From Chitinibacter sp. SCUT-21 (GTDB lineage Bacteria; Pseudomonadota; Gammaproteobacteria; Burkholderiales; Chitinibacteraceae), in contig CP102611.1 in assembly GCA_041874755.1 (NCBI GenBank), positions 1,736,001 to 1,800,000 on the forward strand: DNA of 64,000 nt, given 5' to 3'. Of this stretch, positions 9,089 through 17,858 are shown in pieces. The notes below the pieces were generated by a model, which was not told where the DNA came from, did no database searches, and saw nothing but the letters and a program-made list of their open reading frames with translations. The stretch's first letter is position 1. The number at the start of each line of letters is the position of its first letter. The translations under genes were made by a program, and so were the position numbers.

Positions 9089-9802
9089 TTAGCGATTAAG
9101 GATCTGTAATTCGGCTTCAGTCAAAAAGCGCCACTCGCCCAATTCCAAATTCAAATCAGCCAATTGCAAATCGCCAATCGCCACCCGCGTTAAAGCGGCG
9201 CAATGATTGCCGGCGGCAGCGAGCATGCGTTTCACTTGGTGGTATTTACCCTGTTCGAGCACGATTTCGATTTGATTGTCGCCGCGTTTAATCGCCGACA
9301 CCGCTGCAATTGGCGCGTCCTCGTCGATGAGTTGCACGCCGGCCAATAGTTCGGCCACCAGCTTGTCGGTGACTGGCTCAGCCGTCGTCGCTACATATGT
9401 TTTTGGTTGATGACGCTTCGGTGAGCTTTGCGCATGAATAAACGCGCCGTCGTCCGACAGCAGCAACATACCCGTCGTATCGTGATCGAGACGCCCCACC
9501 GGCTGCACATCGCGCCATTCCATATTTTCTGGCAGCAAGGTCAGCACCGCAGGGTGATGCGTGGGCTTGCGCGAGCACTCGTAACCGCTGGGTTTATTCA
9601 GTACCAAATACACTTTTTCGCGGTATTGCCACTCTTCGTCAAACACCGTGAACTGCAAACCTTCGGGGTCGAACTCGGTTTTCCATTTGGTCACCAGCTC
9701 GCCATTGACTTTCACCTCGCCCTCTTCAATCAGATCGCGACAGCCTTTGCGCGAGCCAAATCCCTGACTTTGTAAAATACGATCTAAAGAGGTTTTTTTC
9801 AT
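9089..9802 (-). CDS. rsuA: 16S rRNA pseudouridine(516) synthase
   Basis: A 237-residue pseudouridine synthase of the RsuA family. An N-terminal S4 RNA-binding domain (about residues 3-55, LDRILQSQGFGSRKG) precedes the catalytic domain with GRLDHDTTGMLLLSDDG (103-119; catalytic Asp106) and KYHQVKRMLAAAGN near the C-terminus. The substrate assignment to U516 of 16S rRNA follows from similarity to RsuA rather than RluB/E. Confidence 0.9.
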   Translation of the reverse strand: MKKTSLDRILQSQGFGSRKGCRDLIEEGEVKVNGELVTKWKTEFDPEGLQFTVFDEEWQYREKVYLVLNKPSGYECSRKPTHHPAVLTLLPENMEWRDVQPVGRLDHDTTGMLLLSDDGAFIHAQSSPKRHQPKTYVATTAEPVTDKLVAELLAGVQLIDEDAPIAAVSAIKRGDNQIEIVLEQGKYHQVKRMLAAAGNHCAALTRVAIGDLQLADLNLELGEWRFLTEAELQILNR

Positions 9803-10009
9803 TTTTCAGCCTTTAACAACAAACAGTTCACCGCAAGGACGCCATTGTAATTCTTGCTCGAGCGCCGTGCTGTTTTTTTGCAATCAAACGCAAAAAGCCG
9901 GAGAATGCGCAGCTTCAGGAGAGATTTAAGCGTTTGAAATTTAAGCGCTATATTAGAACAATGTCATTCTCGCTGTAAGCGCCCTGCGCAGCGAACAAAA
10001 GGGACGAGC

Positions 10010-11020
10010 GTGCGATTGCACAGCCTATTGAGTTTTATCTGCCTAAGCCTGCTGGCTTTGAGCGCAAATGCCGCCCAGGTTTTGCGGGTTCTATCATGGC
10101 CTGGCTATGCCGAGCCCGAACAAGTACGCCAATTTGAAGCAAAGTATGATGCGAAGCTTGAAATCACCATTGTGGGCGGCGATGACGAGCTGTGGCTGAA
10201 AGCCAGCAAAAATAAAGGCCAAAATTACGATGTGATCGCGCTGAACACTGCAATTTTACAAACCTTTATCGACCAAGGTTTAGTGCAGGCCATCAATCCC
10301 AAGCAGATTCCTAATCTTAAATATCAACTGCCGCGCTTTCGGCAAATTGCCAGCTTATCGCGTAATAAGCAGCAATATGCGGTGCCCTACACCTACTCAG
10401 AAATGGGCCTAATTTATAACCGCAAGCTAGTGAAATCTCCGCCACAATCGATTAGCGAATTATGGAATCCCACCTATCGGGATCAAGTCCTGATATTCAA
10501 TGGCAGCGCGCACAACTTTAGCTTGGCCGCGATGCAACTGGGCTACTCAAATCCGTTTCAGCTCAGCGACAAACAAATCGCCAATAGCACGAAAAAACTA
10601 GTCGATCTGCGGCAAAATGTATTTAAGTTCTACAATACGCCAGAGGAAGCGACTCGCTTATTCACCAATAATCAGATCGCTTTAATTCACGCTAATTTTG
10701 GCCATCAACAAGTGATGTCCTTACGAAAAGCTGGCGCGGATATTGCCTACATCATCCCAAAGGAAGGCGCGCTAGCTTGGCTCGACTGTTGGGCGATTCT
10801 GGCAGGAGCCAAAAATATGGAGCTCGCGCATCAATGGATTAATTTCACGCTCAACAAAGAAATGAGCCAGCAATTAATCAACAAGCAAGGCTTGAATAAC
10901 ACCCGCCAAGAATCGCAGCACAATGTCGATCACCGCAAACTCATCTGGCTGGAGCCGGTGGAAAATGCAACCGAGCGCTCTAATTTATGGTCGCGGGTTG
11001 TAAGCGGACATAAAAAATAA
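10010..11020 (+). CDS. Periplasmic extracellular solute-binding protein, PotD/PotF-like
   Basis: A 336-residue protein with a Sec signal peptide ending at LSANA (about residue 21), then a spermidine/putrescine-binding-like fold: VLRVLSWPGYAEPEQVRQFEAKY, YDVIALNTAILQTFIDQGL, AVPYTYSEMGLIYNRK. It starts at GTG with AAAAGGGACGA just upstream. No permease or ATPase gene is near, so it is an orphan binding protein. A polyamine or amino-acid-type ligand is inferred only from the family. Upstream 9803-10009 shows no other gene. Confidence 0.82.
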   Translation: MRLHSLLSFICLSLLALSANAAQVLRVLSWPGYAEPEQVRQFEAKYDAKLEITIVGGDDELWLKASKNKGQNYDVIALNTAILQTFIDQGLVQAINPKQIPNLKYQLPRFRQIASLSRNKQQYAVPYTYSEMGLIYNRKLVKSPPQSISELWNPTYRDQVLIFNGSAHNFSLAAMQLGYSNPFQLSDKQIANSTKKLVDLRQNVFKFYNTPEEATRLFTNNQIALIHANFGHQQVMSLRKAGADIAYIIPKEGALAWLDCWAILAGAKNMELAHQWINFTLNKEMSQQLINKQGLNNTRQESQHNVDHRKLIWLEPVENATERSNLWSRVVSGHKK

Positions 11021-11045
11021 TTCGTCTGATGGTAACTAAACCTTT

Positions 11046-11567
11046 ATGCCATTGATCCAATGTAATTATGAGCAGCACGCCGCAGCGATGCTGGCCATGT
11101 TCAATGATGCCATTCGTACCTCAACCGCGCTATACGAGTACCAAGAACGTAGCATGACGGATATGGCCAATTGGTTTGCTAACAAACATGCTGGACAATA
11201 CCCTATTTTGGGCATCGAAAATGATCAGGGTGTATTGATGGGGTTTGCCAGTTACGGCCCATTTCGTGCTTTCCCTGCATTTAAATATACGGTTGAGCAT
11301 GCGATTTATGTCGCGGCAGATTGTCGCGGTCAAGGCCTAGGCGAGCAACTGCTCAGCCAACTCATCCTCACGGCCGAGCAAGATGGCCGACATACGATGA
11401 TTGGCGCAATCGACACCAATAACCATGGCAGTATTGCATTACACAAGAAGCTGGGATTTAGCTGCAACGGCATACTCCCTCAAGTGGGATTTAAATTCGG
11501 GCGCTGGCTTGATTTAGCCCTGTACCAAAAAACCTTGGCAACCCCCGACTTACCCGTCGATGGCTAA
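11046..11567 (+). CDS. PAT-type GNAT N-acetyltransferase
   Basis: A 173-residue acetyltransferase resembling phosphinothricin or methionine-sulfone acetyltransferases: IRTSTALYEYQERSM near the N-terminus, YVAADCRGQGLGEQLLSQL (acetyl-CoA pyrophosphate loop), IGAIDTNNHGSIALHKKLGF and a GRWLDLALYQ C-terminus. It follows the solute-binding protein by 25 bp on the same strand. The natural substrate is unknown. Confidence 0.87.
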   Translation: MPLIQCNYEQHAAAMLAMFNDAIRTSTALYEYQERSMTDMANWFANKHAGQYPILGIENDQGVLMGFASYGPFRAFPAFKYTVEHAIYVAADCRGQGLGEQLLSQLILTAEQDGRHTMIGAIDTNNHGSIALHKKLGFSCNGILPQVGFKFGRWLDLALYQKTLATPDLPVDG

Positions 11568-11582
11568 GATAGAGATCTTGTG

Positions 11583-11816
11583 ATGACCCATCCTCACCGC
11601 AGCTGGCACCCGAAAAAACTCGCCAATACCAAATGGACGGCCGTCGAGCCGCGGCAGCGGGAAAAGCACTTTATCGTCGTAAAGGTCACGTACAACGCCG
11701 ACGATGCGCAAAAAGTCGAGCAAGTTACGCTCGAAGCGGTGCTCAGCAAACGCCATTTCACTTTGCATTGGAGCGAGCTGGCCGATGAAACCCAATGGTG
11801 CAGCGGCTGGCTGTAA
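11583..11816 (+). CDS. TIGR02450-type Trp-rich small protein
   Basis: A 77-residue protein with the pattern HPKKLANTKWTAV...KHFIVVKV...VTLEAVLSKRHFTLHWSEL...WCSGW, matching a conserved short tryptophan-rich family of unknown function. The ATG at 11583 is preferred to the overlapping GTG one codon earlier. It sits 15 bp after the acetyltransferase stop, in a run of same-strand small genes. Confidence 0.8.
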   Translation: MTHPHRSWHPKKLANTKWTAVEPRQREKHFIVVKVTYNADDAQKVEQVTLEAVLSKRHFTLHWSELADETQWCSGWL

Positions 11817-11893
11817 ACGAGGCGGCATTATTACCGGCAGCTCTAGCGGCTAGCTCAGGCAAAATGGCGTTTTGATTTGCTGGCGAACGAGCG

Positions 11894-12676
11894 ATGCTGC
11901 GATTGATCACGCTATTATTTTGTTTTCTGGCCACCACGGCTCATGCCGTTGAGCTAGAAACCTCCCCCGCGATGGCCAAGGCATTTGGCGAGCATACCGG
12001 CACTTTTGTGCTGTACGACCTAAGCCAACAACGCTGGGTCGCTCATAATCCAGAGCGCGCGGCGCAACGTTTTTCACCGGCATCCACCTTTAAAATCCCC
12101 AATAGCTTGATTGGCCTAGCCAGCGGCGCGGTCAGCAGTGTCGACGAGGTGTTTTATCGCCACGACGGCCAGCCGAAATATCTAAAAAGTTGGGAACACG
12201 ATATGGGGCTGCGCGAGGCGATTAAAATATCTAATCTGCCCGCCTATCAACAGCTAGCGCGCAAAGTGGGCCTCGGCCAAATGCAGCGCCATATTAGCCG
12301 CTTAAATTATGGCAACACCGAAATCGGCACGCAGGTCGACGAATTTTGGATTAACGACACACTAAAAATCAGCGCAATTGAGCAAAGCCAATTTTTAGCC
12401 CGCTTGGCGCAAGGTCAGTTACCTTATCCAGCCGTGCAGCAGGCAGCAGTGCGTGACATTAGCGAACTTGAGCGTGGTAAAGATTGGGTGCTGTACGGCA
12501 AAACGGGTTGGAGCGGCAGCAAACAACCTTCAATTGGGTGGTTTGTAGGCTGGGTTGAGCAAGGCGGGAAGGTCTATAGCTTTGCGCTGAATATGGATGC
12601 GCCCGATGCGAAGGCTTTGCCACTTAGGTTAGAGATTGCCAAAGCGAATTTGCGGCTATACGGCCTACTCAAATAA
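11894..12676 (+). CDS. Class D (OXA-type) beta-lactamase
   Basis: A 260-residue serine beta-lactamase with a signal peptide ending ATTAHA (residue 18), so periplasmic. Active-site motifs in order are STFK (64-67; Ser64, Lys67), SNL at 113-115 where most OXA enzymes have SxV, YGN (139-141), the FW...LKIS segment (151-160) that supports the carbamylated lysine, and KTG (203-205). No mobile element flanks it and its neighbours are housekeeping genes, so it looks like an intrinsic chromosomal gene. The hydrolysis spectrum cannot be read from sequence. Confidence 0.92.
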   Translation: MLRLITLLFCFLATTAHAVELETSPAMAKAFGEHTGTFVLYDLSQQRWVAHNPERAAQRFSPASTFKIPNSLIGLASGAVSSVDEVFYRHDGQPKYLKSWEHDMGLREAIKISNLPAYQQLARKVGLGQMQRHISRLNYGNTEIGTQVDEFWINDTLKISAIEQSQFLARLAQGQLPYPAVQQAAVRDISELERGKDWVLYGKTGWSGSKQPSIGWFVGWVEQGGKVYSFALNMDAPDAKALPLRLEIAKANLRLYGLLK

Positions 12677-12679
12677 AAA

Positions 12680-12728
12680 GGGTATTTCTTTTTAGGCTAG
12701 ATTCAAACAAGCCCAGAATGAAATACCC
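12680..12728 (+). terminator. Hairpin after the beta-lactamase gene
   Basis: GGGTATTTC (12680-12688) pairs with GAAATACCC (12720-12728), four bases after the stop, in the gap before the convergent ppiC-like gene. A member of the GGGTATT/AATACCC 3'-end family. Confidence 0.5.
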
Positions 12729-12755
12729 CATGGATCGGCAATTTGCAGCGATCAA

Positions 12756-13034
12756 TTAGCCGCGGCTAGTTACGACCAGCAAATGGTAGCCAAATTGCGT
12801 TTTCACTGGGCCTTGCACTTCATTCAATGGCGCGCTGAAAACGACTTTATCAAATTCTGGCACCATCATGCCTGGGCCGAATGAACCCAAAGCGCCACCT
12901 TGTGCAGCAGATGGGCAGCTAGAATGTTCTGCGGCAACCGCAGCAAAATCAGCACCAGCAAGGATTTGCTCTTTCAGGGCATTGCATTGTGCTTCGGTAC
13001 TTACGAGCAAGTGGCTGGCAGTGGCTTGAACCAT
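12756..13034 (-). CDS. ppiC: Parvulin-type peptidyl-prolyl isomerase
   Basis: A 92-residue single-domain parvulin without a signal peptide, so cytoplasmic like E. coli PpiC. Typical elements are ASHLLVSTEAQCNALK, FAAVAAEHSSCPSAAQGGALGSFGPGMMVPEFDKVVF and VKTQFGYHLLVV. Catalyses cis-trans isomerisation of X-Pro bonds. It converges with the beta-lactamase gene. Confidence 0.93.
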   Translation of the reverse strand: MVQATASHLLVSTEAQCNALKEQILAGADFAAVAAEHSSCPSAAQGGALGSFGPGMMVPEFDKVVFSAPLNEVQGPVKTQFGYHLLVVTSRG

Positions 13035-13097
13035 GGGAAAACTCCAAAATGACGCGTTATGCGTGAAAATGGCTAGATGCAGGCAGTTCGCGTTTTT

Positions 13098-14450
13098 TCA
13101 AGCTACGTCATGATCCTTCGCCCGCTTGGCGGGCGCATCGTCCACTTCCCCAAGTTTTAACTGCGCCAAAGCACGCTCAGCCAACTCATGGTACAGATTG
13201 GCATTAAAGCGCCGCGCCACCGTCGAGGCGATCATCGTGGCGACCATAATTGAAATCACCATCGAATGGCCATCGGTCATTTCCATCAGAATAATCGCGG
13301 CCGTAATCGGCGCGCGGGTCACCGCGGCCAGCATCGCCGCCATACCGATCGCCATCAATTTCACCGTGACATTGGCGGCAAAAAATGGCGCAAACCAGCT
13401 GCCAACGCCTGCGCCCATCGCCAGCGATGGCGCAAAAATCCCGCCGGGTAGGCCAGTTAAAAATGTAGCTAATAAGCCAAGCAATTTCAGCGGCAGAAAA
13501 TACCACGGCAACGATTGATGATTTTCAATGGCGGCCCGCGTGACTTCGGCGCCGCTGCCATGAATCGGCGCTATCATGCCCAAGACAGCAATAAAAAACC
13601 CGCACGCGGCAACAAAAGCGTACGGGCGTTTCTTTTGCCAGATTTGCACTGGGATAGGCAGCCACACCTTGATATTGAGACACAGCCAAGCAAAAGCACC
13701 GCCCATTAAGCCGCATAACACACTAATCAATACAACGGGAATCAGCTCGCTGCTAGCAAACACAAACGCCGGAGCATGGATACGACCGAAATAGATGTAG
13801 TCACCCTCAATCGCTAAGGACACTAAACCGGCCAAGATTACCGCGCCGAGTAATTTGCCCGACGTTTTCTCCTCAACCGAGCGCGCCATTTCTTCAAAGG
13901 CAAACACGATTCCCGCCAAGGGCGTATTAAAGGCCGCGGCAATACCCGCCGCGCCACCGACGAGAATGAGCTGTCGGCGCATTTCGGCGCTATCGTGCGG
14001 CAACAGTTGGCGCAGCGAATACATAATACTGGCGCCAATTTGAACGGTAGGCCCCTCTCGTCCCAGTACAAAGCCGCTAAACAAGCCCAAAATAATGCCC
14101 AGCGCCTTCATCGCGGCAATGCGTAAAGACAGTAAATGCCGTGTGACCAAAGGATGATTTGACGCCTGCAGCGCCGCTTTCGCTTGCGGAATTCCACTGC
14201 CATTCGCGCCCGGGCCGCAGCGATGCATGATCCAAGTGATCAATACGCCACCCGCAGGCACCAATAGCAAGGGCGCCCACCACCAGCGCCGTTGTATCCA
14301 ATGAAACCCATTTGCCGCCCAATCGGCCGCCGCAGCCAAAGTAACGGCAGCAATGCCCACTAGTGCAGCGCCCAACCAGAACAGCAAGGTGGTTTTGGTT
14401 TTTTGCGGAATATCGAGCAACTTGGCGCTTATTTCGTGTAGCCGAATCAT
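13098..14450 (-). CDS. ClC family chloride channel/transporter
   Basis: A 450-residue multi-span membrane protein. The selectivity-filter motifs GSGIP (84-88), GREGP (130-134, with the gating glutamate E132) and GIFAP place it in the ClC family. It lacks C-terminal CBS domains. The glutamate in GREGP argues for a chloride/proton antiporter type rather than a fluoride-specific ClC. The C-terminus is short and charged. Confidence 0.93.
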   Translation of the reverse strand: MIRLHEISAKLLDIPQKTKTTLLFWLGAALVGIAAVTLAAAADWAANGFHWIQRRWWWAPLLLVPAGGVLITWIMHRCGPGANGSGIPQAKAALQASNHPLVTRHLLSLRIAAMKALGIILGLFSGFVLGREGPTVQIGASIMYSLRQLLPHDSAEMRRQLILVGGAAGIAAAFNTPLAGIVFAFEEMARSVEEKTSGKLLGAVILAGLVSLAIEGDYIYFGRIHAPAFVFASSELIPVVLISVLCGLMGGAFAWLCLNIKVWLPIPVQIWQKKRPYAFVAACGFFIAVLGMIAPIHGSGAEVTRAAIENHQSLPWYFLPLKLLGLLATFLTGLPGGIFAPSLAMGAGVGSWFAPFFAANVTVKLMAIGMAAMLAAVTRAPITAAIILMEMTDGHSMVISIMVATMIASTVARRFNANLYHELAERALAQLKLGEVDDAPAKRAKDHDVA

Positions 14451-14527
14451 TTGCCATTAGCCTTTTAGGGCCATCGTTAATGGAGAAACTTGTCACCCCT
14501 GAGGTGGAGTGTTGCGCTGAGCATGAG

Positions 14528-15262
14528 TTATGCAGCCTGCATTAGATGGGCAATTTCTTTACGCATTAGCTCATCGAAGCGATAAAAGCCCGGAGTTTGT
14601 TTTTCCATCAGCGTTAAAGCATAGGCTGCGCCAGTGCCAAAAGCTTCCCGACTGATTGAATCATGAATAAATCGTACCGTTTGATATGGAAAGCCAAACA
14701 CCACTTGATGATGACCGACCACGCCGCCCAAGCGCAATGAAGTGACGTCACTGACATTGAGCTCATGCGCCAGCCGCTTAGCGGTCCCCGAGACATCGGG
14801 CTTTTCTTTGAAATGCTCTTCCAACACAGCGATATCCACATTAGGAGCAATTTGATGCAAAGCTTTGGCCACAATCATCAAAAAATTAATTCCCACCGTG
14901 ATGTTTGGGCTGCACATCACCACGATTTTATCGGCCAATTGCCGGGCAAAGTCGAGTTGCTCTTCGGTATGATTTGAATTGGCAGATAGAATATTGATAC
15001 CAAGCGCTGCGGCAATGGTGCCATAGTCGAGCATGCTATCTGGACTAGAGAAATCGACGATGTAATCAACGGGATGATTTTGAAAGAGGATTTCATAATC
15101 TTGTGCCGAGCGAATATTCAACACAGGGAACGCCTCGGCAAATTGGCGTTGGTGATGGTTACGGTGCGCAACCCATTTCAAATCTAGCCTTGGATCCGCG
15201 TTCAAAATTGATGCAACGGCACGCCCCGCACGCCCAAAACCAACTAAGCCAACTCTCATCAT
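14528..15262 (-). CDS. DapB-like (4-hydroxy-tetrahydrodipicolinate reductase-like) protein
   Basis: A 244-residue protein with a dinucleotide-binding N-terminus (GLVGFGRAGRAV, 6-17), VDFSSPDSMLDY, SPNITVGINFLMIVAKAL and EEHFKEKPDVSGTAKRLA, which line up with DapB. The His-His pair of the catalytic motif is His-Phe here, and the GTTG loop appears to be replaced by SANS. It may therefore be a paralog with another substrate. AAGGTG lies 6 nt before the first of two ATGs. It follows the Nudix gene by 16 bp, so they are probably co-transcribed. Confidence 0.75.
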   Translation of the reverse strand: MMRVGLVGFGRAGRAVASILNADPRLDLKWVAHRNHHQRQFAEAFPVLNIRSAQDYEILFQNHPVDYIVDFSSPDSMLDYGTIAAALGINILSANSNHTEEQLDFARQLADKIVVMCSPNITVGINFLMIVAKALHQIAPNVDIAVLEEHFKEKPDVSGTAKRLAHELNVSDVTSLRLGGVVGHHQVVFGFPYQTVRFIHDSISREAFGTGAAYALTLMEKQTPGFYRFDELMRKEIAHLMQAA

Positions 15263-15278
15263 ACATTCACCTTTTGAG

Positions 15279-15794
15279 TTAAATCGTTGCCTGTATATAT
15301 TTCAGCAACCACGTCTCCCTTTGGATAGAAATACCGAGCTTGTCGCTCGAACTTATAATCATTTTTTCATTGTGCGCAATCGCTTGCGCAAGATCGATCC
15401 AAACTGCTTGCAAGCCATTTGCGATCTCGCGTGGATTTAGCTGTGCAGCGCTTAAATCCGCTTTGATATGACACTGGTAACAATAAGAGCGCAAAAACAT
15501 CACATCAAATTTTGCACGTGGGCTAGGTCGATACTCATCAACATAACCGAGGTATTGCTCGACATGGACCTCATAAGCACCAGTTTCTTCCAGCAACTCT
15601 CGCCTGAGCGCCGCGATTAAATCCTCACCACGCTCGACGGTTCCCCCTGGCAAACTGTAATCATTATGCCTTGCCGAATACATCAATAAGATTTGTCCGC
15701 CTTGCATAATCACGGCACGGACCGAACGCCGGTTTAGTATTCGGCGGTCAATATTGTGGATAGATGAATGAACAATCGTCGTTAGTAATTTCAT
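15279..15794 (-). CDS. Nudix hydrolase
   Basis: A 171-residue Nudix protein with a complete Nudix box beginning GGTVERGEDLIAALRRELL (50-68) and ending EETGA. Hydrolyses a nucleoside-diphosphate-linked compound; the substrate is unknown. The N-terminus (SIHNIDRRILNRRSVRAVIM) and the C-terminal WIDLAQAI segment resemble putative 8-oxo-dGTP-type pyrophosphatases. First gene of a probable pair with the DapB-like gene. Confidence 0.88.
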   Translation of the reverse strand: MKLLTTIVHSSIHNIDRRILNRRSVRAVIMQGGQILLMYSARHNDYSLPGGTVERGEDLIAALRRELLEETGAYEVHVEQYLGYVDEYRPSPRAKFDVMFLRSYCYQCHIKADLSAAQLNPREIANGLQAVWIDLAQAIAHNEKMIISSSDKLGISIQRETWLLKYIQATI

Positions 15795-15995
15795 GCGATA
15801 AGCGCAATTTGGTCTACCTCAACGACTCAAATCAGGTCTGAGCAAGCGCAATCGACGTCGACGCTGGCCACATGATGAAAACCATGAGGAGCTTGGATAA
15901 GTAAAGCTCCAATATCAGAGCCAAGCCACAAAGCAGCTCATAATGAGACACTGCGTGCCCTCAATGATGCCGTCATTAGCAACCCTAGCCCACAA

Positions 15996-16015
15996 AAACA
16001 TTTGTACAAATGTTT
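15996..16015. promoter_or_regulatory. 20-bp perfect palindrome, candidate MarR operator
   Basis: AAACATTTGTACAAATGTTT is a perfect 20-bp palindrome located 35 bp past the marR stop, within the 255-bp gap upstream of the Nudix gene. A related site, ACATTTGCACAAA, sits just upstream of the marR start. The two sites suggest one regulator binding both places. The rest of 15795-16049 shows no gene. Confidence 0.5.
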
Positions 16016-16049
16016 ATTTGTGCAATTTTGCAACAACACGGCGCACCGT

Positions 16050-16538
16050 CTAGCTATCAGACAGCGGCGTTTTTTCGCCCGCATCCAATTCCAGCGAGCT
16101 CATATTTTCCAGCAATAAGGCAAGGTTTTGGTGTAAATCACGCAGCGTTGCATACGGCAAGCGGGCAAGTGCATCGGGCAACAAGCCCTTAACCGGACCC
16201 GGAGCCCCATCGAGTTTGGCAAGGCCACTAGTGGTGGGATACAAACGGATTGAGCGCGCGTCTTCCAATGATTTTTTGCGCTCGATTAACGACAAGGAGA
16301 CCAGTTTTTCGACCAGATTACTGGTGGTTGATTGATGTAGGGCCATCGCTTTTGCCAAGCCAGATACGGTAATGCCTGGCGAACTAACAACCTCATGCAA
16401 TGCCCAAAGTTGCGCGCCACTGATCTCTAACTCGTCCTCGATCGCTTGAAAGTGCTTGCGAACCGATTTAAACACCACGCGAAATTGCTTTAAGACTTCA
16501 ACATCGAGTTCGAGTGCCGATAGCGCTTTGTTTGTCAT
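16050..16538 (-). CDS. MarR family transcriptional regulator
   Basis: A 162-residue winged-helix regulator: QLWALHEVVSSPGITVSGLAKAMALHQSTTSNLVEKLVSLSLIERKKS is the DNA-binding core, followed by DARSIRLYPTTSG, the typical MarR wing. A dimeric repressor responding to a small ligand is expected. Palindromic candidate operators lie at both ends of the gene (15996-16015 and 16557-16569). The likely targets are itself and the downstream Nudix/DapB-like pair, which is inference. Confidence 0.9.
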   Translation of the reverse strand: MTNKALSALELDVEVLKQFRVVFKSVRKHFQAIEDELEISGAQLWALHEVVSSPGITVSGLAKAMALHQSTTSNLVEKLVSLSLIERKKSLEDARSIRLYPTTSGLAKLDGAPGPVKGLLPDALARLPYATLRDLHQNLALLLENMSSLELDAGEKTPLSDS

Positions 16539-16556
16539 GCTTTGCCCACATCAAAT

Positions 16557-16569
16557 ACATTTGCACAAA
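16557..16569. promoter_or_regulatory. Second candidate MarR site in the marR promoter
   Basis: ACATTTGCACAAA, 18 bp upstream of the marR start codon, matches the core of the 15996-16015 palindrome except for one central base. The position fits autorepression. Confidence 0.4.
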
Positions 16570-16595
16570 AATAATTACCAGCCCAACTCACCCAC

Positions 16596-16940
16596 TCAAT
16601 CGATCTCGTCGACCTCGGTTGCAGGGTCAAAGTGATGCAGCACAAAGCAATCTTCCCAACCATCATCGCCTTGCGCGATAGTCATTGTGGCGCGTTGCAA
16701 TTGGAATGCGAGCAATGAGTTTTGGTAAATCCGCTCTTGGCACTCATGCCATAAAGCCGGCAGATCGTTGGTTTTATATTCAAAATTAATATACGCGCCA
16801 TTTTCCTCACCTTCGGTGACGCGATGGGCAATCACCAAAGGCTGATCGGCAAAGGCTTGCAGTGCCGCACGTGCCTTGGCTTCATCCATCGTGGGCACTA
16901 AGTGCGGTTGTAGCTGAATCAATAAAATGCGCGTAGTCAT
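16596..16940 (-). CDS. Conserved-looking hypothetical protein
   Basis: Predicted 114 residues from the ATG at 16940 (MTTRILLIQLQPHLVPTMDE...). A 22-codon upstream extension is possible but lacks support. It is acidic at the C-terminus (FDPATEVDEID), soluble, with no membrane span or known motif that I recognise. It lies 57 bp upstream of marR on the same strand. Confidence 0.6.
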   Translation of the reverse strand: MTTRILLIQLQPHLVPTMDEAKARAALQAFADQPLVIAHRVTEGEENGAYINFEYKTNDLPALWHECQERIYQNSLLAFQLQRATMTIAQGDDGWEDCFVLHHFDPATEVDEID

Positions 16941-17096
16941 CCCGTTTTGCCTGTAAAAGTAATCTAAAGCCGATGGCGGCATTTTACGCCGATTTTGAAC
17001 CAACACGGGCGAATCAAGTTAATGGTTAATTCATAGCAAGGCATGGCGAGAAGTGTCACAATGCCCATTCGCATTTAGGCAATGGGATGAGACAAA

Positions 17097-17858
17097 ATGG
17101 CGCAATTTCAGGTGTTTATCATTGGTGACGAAATCCTGAGCGGGCGGCGACAAGACCAGCACTTCGCCGTGGCGCTCAAAACATTGCAACAGCATGGCCA
17201 TCAACTGACGGGGGTGTGCTATTTACCCGATGAACCAGCCGTATTGGTGAAGGCCTTTCGCGACACGCTGAGTAGCAACAGCAATGTCATTTCATTTGGC
17301 GGCATTGGTGCCACGCCGGACGACCATACTCGGCTTGCTTTAGCCGAGGCGGCTGGTGTTGAACTACAGCGCCACCCCGATGCCGCGACTTTGATAGAGG
17401 AAAAATACGGCGAGCAAGCTTTTCCGCATCGCATTCAGATGGCCGATTTTGCCGCAGGAAGTAGCTTAATTCCCAACCCGATCAACCAAGTGGCGGGCGC
17501 ATTTTTTCGCCAGCATGCACTGCTGCCAGGCTTTCCCAATATGGCGTGGCCAATGATGGAATGGGTCTTGCAAACCCATTTCACCGACGGCCAAGCACAG
17601 CACGTCTGCAGCATTATTGTTCCCGACGCGCGCGAAGGTGAATTGGTTGGGCTAATGCAGGACTTGGTGGCGGCTCATCCAACAGTTGGCTTTAGCAGCC
17701 TGCCCAGCTTTGGCAACGCCAGATACGCCACACCGCATATTGAATTTAGCACTAGCGGCGAACCAGATGCCGCGCAAGCGGCGATGCAGTACCTCTGCGC
17801 ACAATTGGATGCAGCGGGCTTAACATGGTTTACCAGTAGCCCACAGACCGCGGCTTGA
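17097..17858 (+). CDS. CinA N-terminal/molybdopterin-binding-domain protein
   Basis: A 253-residue protein with the MoCF-binding fold of CinA/MoaB: VFIIGDEILSGRRQDQHF at the N-terminus and ISFGGIGATPDDHTRLALAEAAG (the GGxG-TPDD loop). It lacks the nicotinamide-nucleotide amidase domain of full CinA, so it corresponds to the CinA N-terminal half (ADP-ribose pyrophosphatase-like in known cases). The ATG is preceded by GATGAGACAAA, a weak site. Confidence 0.85.
   Translation: MAQFQVFIIGDEILSGRRQDQHFAVALKTLQQHGHQLTGVCYLPDEPAVLVKAFRDTLSSNSNVISFGGIGATPDDHTRLALAEAAGVELQRHPDAATLIEEKYGEQAFPHRIQMADFAAGSSLIPNPINQVAGAFFRQHALLPGFPNMAWPMMEWVLQTHFTDGQAQHVCSIIVPDAREGELVGLMQDLVAAHPTVGFSSLPSFGNARYATPHIEFSTSGEPDAAQAAMQYLCAQLDAAGLTWFTSSPQTAA

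Noticed and set aside
13098..14450. Fluoride-specific ClC and a fluoride riboswitch upstream
   Set aside because: The channel carries the GREGP glutamate typical of chloride ClC, and no riboswitch-like sequence was seen in the 77-bp upstream gap.
15286..15300. CTGTATATATTTCAG, resembling a LexA box
   Set aside because: CTG-N9-CAG has the wrong spacing and lies in the 3' end of the Nudix coding sequence, not in a promoter.
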